Shown here: in pieces, positions 1-5,312 of the stretch
Position numbering within the stretch: the first letter of the stretch is position 1
Layout: the number at the start of each line of letters is the position of its first letter
Source of the DNA: Gammaproteobacteria bacterium
GTDB taxonomy: Bacteria > Pseudomonadota > Gammaproteobacteria > Steroidobacterales > SZUA-146
Assembly: GCA_003228965.1 (NCBI GenBank)
Contig: QIGP01000061.1
Location: 1 to 8,249 of the forward strand
Direction of reading: 5' to 3'
DNA: 8,249 bases
The notes under the pieces: model-generated
Databases searched by the model: none
Seen by the model: the letters and a program-made list of their open reading frames with translations, nothing else
What the model was told of the DNA's origin: nothing
Position numbers and translations under genes: made by a program

Positions 1-12
1 AAACGATTTCAT
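1..12 (-). CDS. Possible start of a downstream gene, cut by the window edge
   Basis: On the minus strand an ATG at 12-10 opens the codons M-K-S-F before the window ends. It lies 19 nt below the stop of the DUF11 gene, and a purine-rich GGGGGA precedes it by 6 nt, a plausible but imperfect ribosome binding site. If real it would be the second gene of an operon with the surface protein. Only four codons are visible, so nothing can be said about its product. Confidence 0.3.
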
Positions 13-31
13 AAGGAGTCCCCCAAAAGGA

Positions 32-1042
32 TTAGTCAATAACAACAATAAATTCGACGACCTGAGGGCCGTCGGCGGCGGATAGATCACCAAGCGCAAC
101 GGCAATCGAAGGTCCCCCCGCGTTAAATTCGCCCACGTCTGCATCCGCTGCATCGGAGAGCACCGCGCCGTTAAGCGTCATAGATTCTGGCAAGTAGGTG
201 GTGTTGGCAGGAACCGGGTCGTTGACCACTGCCCCAACGGCGATGCCTGTACCGGTTACCGTCGTCGTAATTTGATACGTGATTTGTGCGCCTGGAACCG
301 GCGTTGTGCCACCGAACTGATCAATCACGGCTGCCGTTTTAGCGACAGTGAAGTTGATCGTCTCAATAATGTATTCACCGGTGTCGACGGCGTCACCTTC
401 GGTAACACCAACCATGGCGTCGACACCACCGTCGCCTGCGCCTGCAATCACTGTGCCTGCCACCCCAGAGCCCGTCACCGAAGTGGCGGTAAGCTGGGTT
501 TGGCCAATATTGGTATCCAGAAGACCTGCCGGTATGTCATTGGCCACGAGCACCGTCACGGCGGCATCGGGCGCCAGCACAGGGTCGTTGGTACCAGAAA
601 CATAGGGCACATCGCCTGGTGACAGATCACCACTACCATCGGTGTCGAAGAAAATTGAATCAGGCGTTGACAACGCGGGATCAAAGTCATCACCGGCAAT
701 CGTACTTAAGGCCGCCAAAGAAAATGTCTCGGTACCATTACCCGTATTGGTTACCGTGAAAACGATGGCCTGGTTGGTATCACCTGGAGCGACAGGAAGC
801 TGCGGGCTTTGTAGCGTCACATCTACGTCAAGAATCTCAGCTACGGTGATTACTGCGGGTGCCGAGTTTTCAGTGATGGGTGCGCCGTTCAGCGTATAGC
901 TCACGCTCGCCGTATTCGATATATCTGTTCCCGCCAATGTACCTACCGCCAAAGCAGGCTGCGCAAAGCACAGCACCGCAAGCAGAGACGTCAAGGACAC
1001 AACGCGGGCGAGGCGCTGTGCGAAAACTGATTGTCGGGTCAT
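32..1042 (-). CDS. Secreted DUF11-type repeat surface protein
   Basis: This is a predicted exported protein of 336 residues; its molecular function is unknown. The start chosen is ATG at 1042-1040, because GAGG lies 8 nt upstream and a classic signal peptide follows at once: MTRQSVFAQRLAR, a hydrophobic core, and an ALA/V cleavage site after about residue 32. An upstream in-frame ATG at 1099 would put a 19-residue extension before the signal and is less likely. The mature part begins with a TDISNTASVSYT stretch typical of this protein class. It has beta-rich Ig-like sequence and an Asp-rich loop DTDGSGDLSPGD near residues 133-144 that resembles a calcium-binding EF-hand/dockerin loop. The last 110 residues (about 229-336) read as a DUF11 domain, with VAKTAAV, VPGAQITYQITTTVTGTG and DPVPANTTYLP. 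There is no sortase motif, C-terminal membrane anchor or autotransporter barrel. It is transcribed away from the phasin gene, from a region with a CRP-type operator. Confidence 0.75.
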   Translation of the reverse strand: MTRQSVFAQRLARVVSLTSLLAVLCFAQPALAVGTLAGTDISNTASVSYTLNGAPITENSAPAVITVAEILDVDVTLQSPQLPVAPGDTNQAIVFTVTNTGNGTETFSLAALSTIAGDDFDPALSTPDSIFFDTDGSGDLSPGDVPYVSGTNDPVLAPDAAVTVLVANDIPAGLLDTNIGQTQLTATSVTGSGVAGTVIAGAGDGGVDAMVGVTEGDAVDTGEYIIETINFTVAKTAAVIDQFGGTTPVPGAQITYQITTTVTGTGIAVGAVVNDPVPANTTYLPESMTLNGAVLSDAADADVGEFNAGGPSIAVALGDLSAADGPQVVEFIVVID

Positions 1043-1131
1043 GTCTTTATCCTCTGGCATCGGTGCTTTAAAGAGCAGCCGAAAAATAACCAAAACCACC
1101 AGGCCGGCCAGAGGGCGCCCTGTCAGTTCAG

Positions 1132-1184
1132 GTGTTGGATAGAATCTGGTAGCAAAAATTTAGGGTTAAATCCTGATCCAACAC
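1132..1184 (-). repeat. 9-bp perfect inverted repeat, possible 5' leader stem-loop
   Basis: GTGTTGGAT (1132-1140) and ATCCAACAC (1176-1184) are perfect reverse complements separated by 35 bp. If the DUF11 gene starts transcription near 1183, as the -10 and operator spacing suggest, this would form a stem at the very 5' end of a leader of about 140 nt. Arms of this length can occur by chance in a region of this size. Confidence 0.35.
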
Positions 1185-1189
1185 GATAG

Positions 1190-1195
1190 ATGATA
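1190..1195 (-). promoter_or_regulatory. Candidate -10 element for the DUF11 gene
   Basis: On the minus strand 1195-1190 reads TATCAT, five of six matches to TATAAT. This predicts a start near 1183. The centre of the CRP-type palindrome at 1217-1232 then falls at -41.5, the canonical class II activator position. No good -35 hexamer is present, as expected of an activator-dependent promoter. Confidence 0.45.
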
Positions 1196-1216
1196 AGTAA
1201 AAACCCCGACAGTGCC

Positions 1217-1232
1217 TGTGAGTACGATCACA
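1217..1232. promoter_or_regulatory. Perfect CRP/Vfr-type operator, distal site
   Basis: The sequence is TGTGA-GTACGA-TCACA, which matches all ten conserved bases of the cAMP receptor protein (CRP/Vfr) consensus. The palindrome extends by one more pair to CTGTGA...TCACAG. It probably serves the leftward DUF11 promoter. Confidence 0.75.
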
Positions 1233-1308
1233 GAATAGATCAAATTATTGCTGGAATCCCGTGACAATTCATGAAGATGGCCCGGACTTCCTAGTGAATG
1301 GCTGTGCG

Positions 1309-1324
1309 TGTGACAGGCATCACA
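1309..1324. promoter_or_regulatory. Perfect CRP/Vfr-type operator, phasin-proximal site
   Basis: The sequence is TGTGA-CAGGCA-TCACA, again ten of ten consensus bases. Its centre is about 70 bp upstream of the start predicted for the phasin promoter, close to the class I activator position of -71.5 once start-site uncertainty is allowed for. Confidence 0.75.
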
Positions 1325-1347
1325 CTCTCCACAGGGATCACACTCTC
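1313..1347 (+). repeat. 17-bp direct repeat just upstream of the phasin -35
   Basis: Copies at 1313-1329 and 1331-1347 match at 16 of 17 bases with a period of 18 bp. The core ATCACACTCTC is identical in both. The first copy overlaps the proximal CRP-type site. The second keeps only the TCACA half and ends 3 bp before the -35 hexamer. It may be a tandem regulator site or a duplicated operator half. Confidence 0.6.
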
Positions 1348-1350
1348 TTG

Positions 1351-1379
1351 TTGACACAGTGCACCATTTTATGTATATT
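1351..1379 (+). promoter_or_regulatory. Sigma70 promoter of the phasin gene
   Basis: The -35 is TTGACA at 1351-1356 (perfect), the spacer is 17 bp, and the -10 is TATATT at 1374-1379 (five of six). The predicted start is near 1386, giving a leader of about 42 nt before the phasin ATG. Such a strong core promoter upstream of an abundant granule protein would be expected to need repression, which fits the TGC-rich motifs over the start site. Confidence 0.8.
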
Positions 1380-1402
1380 GCATTGCATCATATTGCACCG
1401 CA
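1379..1402. promoter_or_regulatory. Two TGC-N3-GCA motifs, candidate PhaR operator
   Basis: TGC-ATT-GCA at 1379-1387 and TGC-ACC-GCA at 1394-1402 are 15 bp apart, and each is preceded by ATAT. They overlap the end of the -10, the predicted start and the early leader. PhaR repressors of phasin genes in Paracoccus and Rhodobacter are known to bind TGC-rich DNA with a CTGC-N3/4-GCAG core, so a PhaR-like repressor is a reasonable inference. No phaR gene is in the window. Confidence 0.45.
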
Positions 1403-1427
1403 CTAAAACTGCACTTAGGAGATCGAC

Positions 1428-2021
1428 ATGAACCCAGTAATTGAAAAAATCGTACAACCACTCGTTAACCGTTCTTTGAACCTGGCCAACTTCGGTATCC
1501 GAAATAGCCGTCGTTTTGCCGCTAACGGTTCCGACATGATTGACGCAAGCACCAGCACCGTGTCTTTTGCATCAGACAAAGCGTTGAAACTGAACAAAAT
1601 CGCGCACAAAACTCTGGCTAAACTGGTCAGCGAGCAAACCAACATGCTCGAAGGCACCCTGATAGCTGCTGCCAAACGTCTAGACGTTGCTGCAAACGCA
1701 GAAACCTTGCAGGACCTGTGGGCCGACCAAATAGATTTGATGCCAAAAAGCCGTCAGCGCCTGACTCGCGACGCCAAGAAAGTACTTAACGTCTTTGTAG
1801 ACACACGCGAAGAACTGTCTGAACTGGTCAGCGACACCGTCTCTGATTTCGGCAGCCGTGGTCAAAAAGTGGTCAAGAAAGTGACCAAAGCGAAAACGAC
1901 CGTAGAGAAAAAAGCGCGTAAGAAATCCGCAACCGTCGTGAAAAAAGCGCGTAAGAAATCCGCAACGGCCAAAAAAGTGGTTAAGAAAACTGCATCCAAG
2001 GCTCGCAAGAGCGCTAAATAG
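1428..2021 (+). CDS. Phasin family protein with lysine-rich histone-H1-like tail
   Basis: This is a polyhydroxyalkanoate granule-associated protein of 197 residues. Residues 1-140 form an amphipathic helical phasin domain; the block from about 63 to 130 (LAKLVSEQTNMLEG, AAKRLDVAA, DLMPKSRQRL, VDTREEL) fits phasins of gammaproteobacteria. Residues 144-197 form a very basic, low-complexity tail with KKARKKSAT repeated at 161-169 and 172-180, like the C-terminus of histone H1 or the PhaF tail of Pseudomonas. PhaF binds DNA and helps distribute granules at division, so a similar dual role is inferred. The ATG is fixed by TAGGAGA 6 nt upstream. The gene has its own strong promoter and terminator and is therefore monocistronic. 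It could instead be a small histone-like protein, but the N-terminal domain argues for a phasin. Confidence 0.8.
   Translation: MNPVIEKIVQPLVNRSLNLANFGIRNSRRFAANGSDMIDASTSTVSFASDKALKLNKIAHKTLAKLVSEQTNMLEGTLIAAAKRLDVAANAETLQDLWADQIDLMPKSRQRLTRDAKKVLNVFVDTREELSELVSDTVSDFGSRGQKVVKKVTKAKTTVEKKARKKSATVVKKARKKSATAKKVVKKTASKARKSAK
1907..1966 (+). repeat. In-frame 27-bp direct repeat in the phasin tail
   Basis: Positions 1907-1933 and 1940-1966 are identical over 27 bp with a period of 33 bp, which is 11 codons. They encode the two copies of KKARKKSAT. Identity at the third codon positions shows a recent duplication rather than selection on the protein alone. Confidence 0.85.
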
Positions 2022-2092
2022 ACCCGCGCCCGCAAAAGCTAAGCAACGGTAAAACGGTGCTTTTCCTATCATTAGCGACCGGCGGCCAAGAT

Positions 2093-2125
2093 AAAAGCGT
2101 CCTCTTTATGAGGGCGTTTTTTTTT
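2093..2125 (+). terminator. Rho-independent terminator after the phasin gene
   Basis: The stem is GCGTCCTC (2097-2104) with GAGGGCGT (2110-2117), including two G-U pairs. The loop is TTTAT, and a tract of nine T follows (2117-2125). Upstream A residues can extend the stem. It lies about 75 bp after the phasin stop. Confidence 0.85.
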
Positions 2126-2131
2126 GTGTTG

Positions 2132-2159
2132 GTGACACGTGAAACTAGCTGAGTATAAT
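2132..2159 (+). promoter_or_regulatory. Sigma70 promoter of pckG
   Basis: The -10 is a perfect TATAAT at 2154-2159. The best -35 is GTGACA at 2132-2137 (five of six) with a 16-bp spacer. It lies directly downstream of the phasin terminator, so pckG is transcribed independently. The predicted start is near 2166. No full CRP-type palindrome is seen here. Confidence 0.65.
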
Positions 2160-2211
2160 CATCAACCCACTTAAATACAGCCTCAAGACTGAGTCTACAG
2201 GAAGCGGTTTT

Positions 2212-3951
2212 ATGACAAGTAATACGTCGCTCAAACAATGGGTTGAAGAATGCGCCAAGCTGACGCAGCCTAACAGTGTTCACTGGTGTACTGGCAACGA
2301 AGCTGAAAACAACGAACTCGTTGAACTCATGCTCAAAGACGGCAGCCTCACCAAACTCAACGAAAAGACGTTTCCCAACTGCTACCTGCATTTGTCAGAC
2401 CAGCAGGATGTAGCGCGCGTTGAGCACCTTACGTTTATTTGTACAAGCGCCGAGGACGACGCTGGACCCAACAACCACTGGATGGATCCAGGCGCTGGAC
2501 ACGAAAAGATGGATGGCTTGTTTGATGGCTGTATGAAAGGCCGCACCATGTACGTCATTCCGTACTGCATGGGCCCTATCGACTCTCCATTGGCGCGTTG
2601 TGGTGTAGAAATCACCGACAGCCCTTACGTAGTCGCCAACATGCGCATCATGACCCGTATGGGTAGCGACGCACTGGCGCGCATTGAACGCGACGGTACG
2701 TTTGTACGCGGGCTTCATTCCACAGGAGAGCTGGATCCTGACAGACGCTTCATCATGCATTTCCCGGAAGAACTGAGCATCAAGAGTTTCGGCTCTGGCT
2801 ACGGCGGTAATGCGCTGCTAGGAAAGAAATGTCACGCCCTGCGCATCGCAAGCTACCAGGCGCGCCAGGAAGGCTGGCTCGCAGAGCACATGCTTATTCT
2901 GGGCCTGGAAAGCCCACAGGGCGAAACGCACTATATCGCCGCCGCGTTTCCATCCGCTTGCGGCAAAACCAACCTGGCCATGATGGTTCCTCCAGAGTCT
3001 CAGGCAGGCTGGAAAATATGGACCGTAGGCGACGACATTGCGTGGCTACACATGGGTGATGACGGCAAGCTCTACGCGATAAACCCTGAAGCGGGTTATT
3101 TTGGCGTGGTCCCGGGCACTAGCCCGAAGACCAACCCGCACGCGTTTAATATGATTCAAAAAGACACCATTTTCACCAATGTGGCCAAGACCGACAGCAA
3201 TGAGCCCTGGTGGGAAGGCTGCCCTGACGGCACCGCCACACAAAACTGGAAAGGTGACTCGATCAACGGTAAACGCGGGCCGGCTGCACACCCCAATTCA
3301 CGATTTACAGTAAGCGCCAAAAACAACCCCGCGTACTCGCCAATGGCAGACGATCCGCGCGGCGTACCTATTTCGGCGATTGTCTTTGGCGGGCGCCGTC
3401 GTGAAACAGCTCCGCTTGTATACGAAGCCAAGAGCTGGGAACACGGCGTACTCGTCGGTGCGGGTATGGCTTCTGAAACTACCGCCGCTGCAACTGGTGC
3501 AGTCGGTGTTGTCCGCCGCGACCCAATGGCTATGAAGCCGTTCTGCGGATATAACTTTGCTGACTACTGGGGCCACTGGCTCAGCATGAGTGACCGCTCA
3601 AATGCGTTACCGAAAATGTTTCACGTTAACTGGTTCCGCCAGGACAGCGACGACAACTTCCTGTGGCCAGGTTTTGGTGAGAATCTACGTGTTCTTCGCT
3701 GGATCATCGGTCGTTGCAAGAACGAAGCTGACGCTGTAGAGACGCCTATCGGCTTCTTGCCTACTAAAGACAGCCTCGACACTGAGGGTCTCGATATCAG
3801 TCCCGATGTCCTTGATGAGCTGTTGTCTATTGACGCAGGTCAGTGGCGTGACGAAATGTCGGCCATTGGTGAATATCTTGACAGTTACGGCGAACGACTA
3901 CCGGCAGAGTTAAAAGAGCAGCAACAAGCCATTAGTGCACTGTTAAAATAA
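2212..3951 (+). CDS. pckG: Phosphoenolpyruvate carboxykinase, GTP-dependent
   Basis: This cytosolic enzyme catalyses oxaloacetate + GTP to phosphoenolpyruvate + GDP + CO2, the first committed step of gluconeogenesis from TCA-cycle acids. The protein has 579 residues, close to the usual length of about 600, and all hallmarks of the GTP family are present. These are DVARVE near 67 (substrate-binding Arg69), the SGYGGNALLGKKC block at 195-207 with metal-binding Lys, His226 in EHMLILG, and the P-loop FPSACGKTN (246-254) with the reactive Cys250 specific to the GTP type. GDDIAWL (273-279) holds the metal-binding Asp, and FGGRRR is at 392-397. The ATP-type signature is absent. The start is supported by CAGGAAG 7 nt upstream. 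The gene stands alone between two terminators. The phasin gene next to it links the locus to carbon storage and use, but the two have separate promoters. Confidence 0.97.
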   Translation: MTSNTSLKQWVEECAKLTQPNSVHWCTGNEAENNELVELMLKDGSLTKLNEKTFPNCYLHLSDQQDVARVEHLTFICTSAEDDAGPNNHWMDPGAGHEKMDGLFDGCMKGRTMYVIPYCMGPIDSPLARCGVEITDSPYVVANMRIMTRMGSDALARIERDGTFVRGLHSTGELDPDRRFIMHFPEELSIKSFGSGYGGNALLGKKCHALRIASYQARQEGWLAEHMLILGLESPQGETHYIAAAFPSACGKTNLAMMVPPESQAGWKIWTVGDDIAWLHMGDDGKLYAINPEAGYFGVVPGTSPKTNPHAFNMIQKDTIFTNVAKTDSNEPWWEGCPDGTATQNWKGDSINGKRGPAAHPNSRFTVSAKNNPAYSPMADDPRGVPISAIVFGGRRRETAPLVYEAKSWEHGVLVGAGMASETTAAATGAVGVVRRDPMAMKPFCGYNFADYWGHWLSMSDRSNALPKMFHVNWFRQDSDDNFLWPGFGENLRVLRWIIGRCKNEADAVETPIGFLPTKDSLDTEGLDISPDVLDELLSIDAGQWRDEMSAIGEYLDSYGERLPAELKEQQQAISALLK

Positions 3952-3996
3952 ACGGCGGACTGCCCTATAGTCGAGTTGCGTATCACTGTAAAACCT

Positions 3997-4033
3997 AAAA
4001 AGCGCAGGTAGTTTGATACTACATGCGCTTTTT
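3997..4033. terminator. Bidirectional terminator between pckG and the cyclase gene
   Basis: A 16-bp stem (3997-4012 with 4018-4033) has one G-A mismatch and a 5-nt loop TTGAT. The outer ends are five A on the left and five T on the right, so it can end transcripts of both convergent genes. Confidence 0.85.
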
Positions 4034-4069
4034 CTATAGGTGTTCTTCGAGTTTTCTTAAGCGGGCTCA

Positions 4070-4969
4070 CTAGTCTTCATAGGCATAGTGAATAGCTTGA
4101 GGCGAACCAGGCAGCGGCACACGACCCAGACCTATAGAGCCTTCTCCAAGAATCTGTAGACTGTCGCGCCGGACGAAATTCTCCTCACCGTCGGCACCCT
4201 TAACGCAGGTGCCATTGGTACTTTCGTCGTACAGTACAAAACGTCCGCGTACAAATTCAATGCGCGCGTGTAGACGCGATATGAGCGTGTCTTTTACCAC
4301 TATGTCGCTGTCTTCGGCGCGGCCTATGCTGACGTAGGGTCGACCGTTGTCGACGACCACTTCCTGGCCGCGGTAAATCAAACGCAGTCGTTGGTTGCGT
4401 ACGTCGGTGGCCTGGCTCCAGTTGATTGTGGGCAACATACGCGTGTTGTCCTCGCGCTGCCACAGCACTTCAAAAAGAGCTACTTCTTCTTTGACACCTT
4501 TGACAAAGGCCAAGTCGATTTGGCGCGTCCATGATTGCCAGTCAGGAGACATTTTGCCGACCGCTACGGCGGTGGTGATTATTTGAGCCGCTTTGGCTTG
4601 ATTGGTCATACGACTGGCGGTGTGAACAGCGCCGCCAAATACATCGCCGTCTTCGAGCATGACGGGACCATAGTGAAAGCCCACGCGTATAGCGACAGGT
4701 ACATCGTCAACGCTCAAATCGTCACTGATCATTTGCTGCATTTTAGCCGCTGCTTCAACAGCGTTCTCTACACTCTCAAATGTGCACATGACTTCGTCGC
4801 CCATGGTCTTGATGACGTGGCCATCGTGCTCTTCAGTCGCGCGAGTCATTCGGTCGATGCAGTCCTGAACTGTCACGCGCGCCTTGGCGTCACCCATGAG
4901 CTCATAGAGCTTGGTGCTGCCCACAACGTCGGCGAACAAAATGGCTAGTTCCGCGTGACTTACGACCAT
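4070..4969 (-). CDS. Class III adenylate/guanylate cyclase with C-terminal FHA domain
   Basis: This is a predicted soluble signalling enzyme of 299 residues. Residues 1-170 form a class III cyclase domain. Asp14 (LFADVVGS) and Asp58 (IKTMGDEV) are the two metal ligands. Lys54 and Asp109 (GDVFGG) are the pair that selects adenine, so cAMP is the likely product. Arg120 is the transition-state Arg. The normal transition-state Asn is replaced by His116 (AVHTASRM), which could lower or change activity. Residues about 195-285 form an FHA domain with SIGR (214-217), SRLH (231-234) and STNGT (250-254), which binds phosphothreonine peptides, so control by a Ser/Thr kinase partner is plausible. There is no signal peptide or membrane segment. 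The ATG is preceded by GGGAT at short spacing, a weak ribosome binding site. It converges on pckG, and no kinase gene is in the window. Confidence 0.9.
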   Translation of the reverse strand: MVVSHAELAILFADVVGSTKLYELMGDAKARVTVQDCIDRMTRATEEHDGHVIKTMGDEVMCTFESVENAVEAAAKMQQMISDDLSVDDVPVAIRVGFHYGPVMLEDGDVFGGAVHTASRMTNQAKAAQIITTAVAVGKMSPDWQSWTRQIDLAFVKGVKEEVALFEVLWQREDNTRMLPTINWSQATDVRNQRLRLIYRGQEVVVDNGRPYVSIGRAEDSDIVVKDTLISRLHARIEFVRGRFVLYDESTNGTCVKGADGEENFVRRDSLQILGEGSIGLGRVPLPGSPQAIHYAYED

Positions 4970-5312
4970 GTGATCCCGTTAGTAGAAGACGTTAAGCTTG
5001 ATGGGCTTTATGGTGACTCATGAATTAACCCATCCCCTGAAACCCAAGTATAACGGGATTAATGCCCCTACGGGAACAGGCACACAGTACTTTACAGAAA
5101 TGAACTTTAAGCGAGTCAATCCGGGCCAATTGGGCACCTCTGGATATAGACGGTGCGTTGTAACGCAGAGATTGGGCTGATTCGGCAATTGCTCCTGCAT
5201 GGCTCGTTCTGCGACATCCATGTCGTCGTGGACTCAAGATGTGACTTCCTGGACCTTATAGGTGCCCACTTATCGTAGCCTCAGAGTCGGCTAACGCTGT
5301 CGATATATCAGG
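4970..5312. other. 343-bp gap without a recognisable gene
   Basis: Several frames of 60-70 codons run through here on both strands, but none resembles a known protein and they overlap one another. On the cyclase side there is a possible minus-strand -10, TATACT, at 5052-5047 with no good -35. A 9-bp inverted repeat is at 4973-4981 and 5051-5059. Near the methyltransferase end TAGCC/GGCTA (5276-5280 with 5289-5293) is a weak hairpin without a T tract. No RNA gene or mobile-element end was seen. Confidence 0.5.
4973..5059 (-). repeat. Inverted repeat covering the cyclase ribosome binding site
   Basis: ATCCCGTTA (4973-4981) and TAACGGGAT (5051-5059) are perfect reverse complements 69 bp apart. 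The proximal arm contains the GGGAT that serves as the weak ribosome binding site of the cyclase gene. A leader transcript containing both arms could hide it. The distal arm overlaps the possible -10, so it may not be transcribed from that promoter. Confidence 0.35.

Larger units (their letters stand above)
1043..1427. promoter_or_regulatory. Divergent regulatory region between the DUF11 gene and the phasin gene
   Basis: This 385-bp stretch has no convincing gene; a 63-codon minus-strand frame (1166-1357) has no family resemblance and overlaps the operators. The region holds two perfect TGTGA-N6-TCACA palindromes, a near-consensus promoter facing the phasin, a candidate -10 facing the DUF11 gene, a 17-bp direct repeat, two TGC-N3-GCA motifs and a 9-bp inverted repeat (1132-1140 with 1176-1184). 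Each is listed separately. Confidence 0.75.

Noticed and set aside
1166..1357. A 63-codon minus-strand frame with several Cys and His
   Set aside because: The CxxC-like spacing looked like a small zinc protein, but it overlaps both CRP-type operators and part of the phasin promoter, and its codons follow the repeated operator DNA.
1907..1966. CRISPR-like or mobile repeat
   Set aside because: The 27-bp repeat is in frame, occurs only twice and encodes the basic tail of the phasin; no spacers.
2040..2065. Possible second hairpin (AAGCA...TGCTTTT) just after the phasin stop
   Set aside because: Only five pairs with a poor interior; the strong terminator at 2093-2125 explains the region.
2014..2391. 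A 125-codon minus-strand frame between the phasin and pckG
   Set aside because: It runs across the phasin terminator, the pckG promoter and the start of pckG, and has no recognisable domain.
4535..4948. A 137-codon plus-strand frame
   Set aside because: It is antisense to the cyclase domain, whose catalytic motifs are conserved; a shadow frame.
4998..5237. Overlapping 60-70 codon frames in the gap between cyclase and methyltransferase
   Set aside because: Three frames overlap on both strands, none with a good ribosome binding site or known motif; treated as non-coding.
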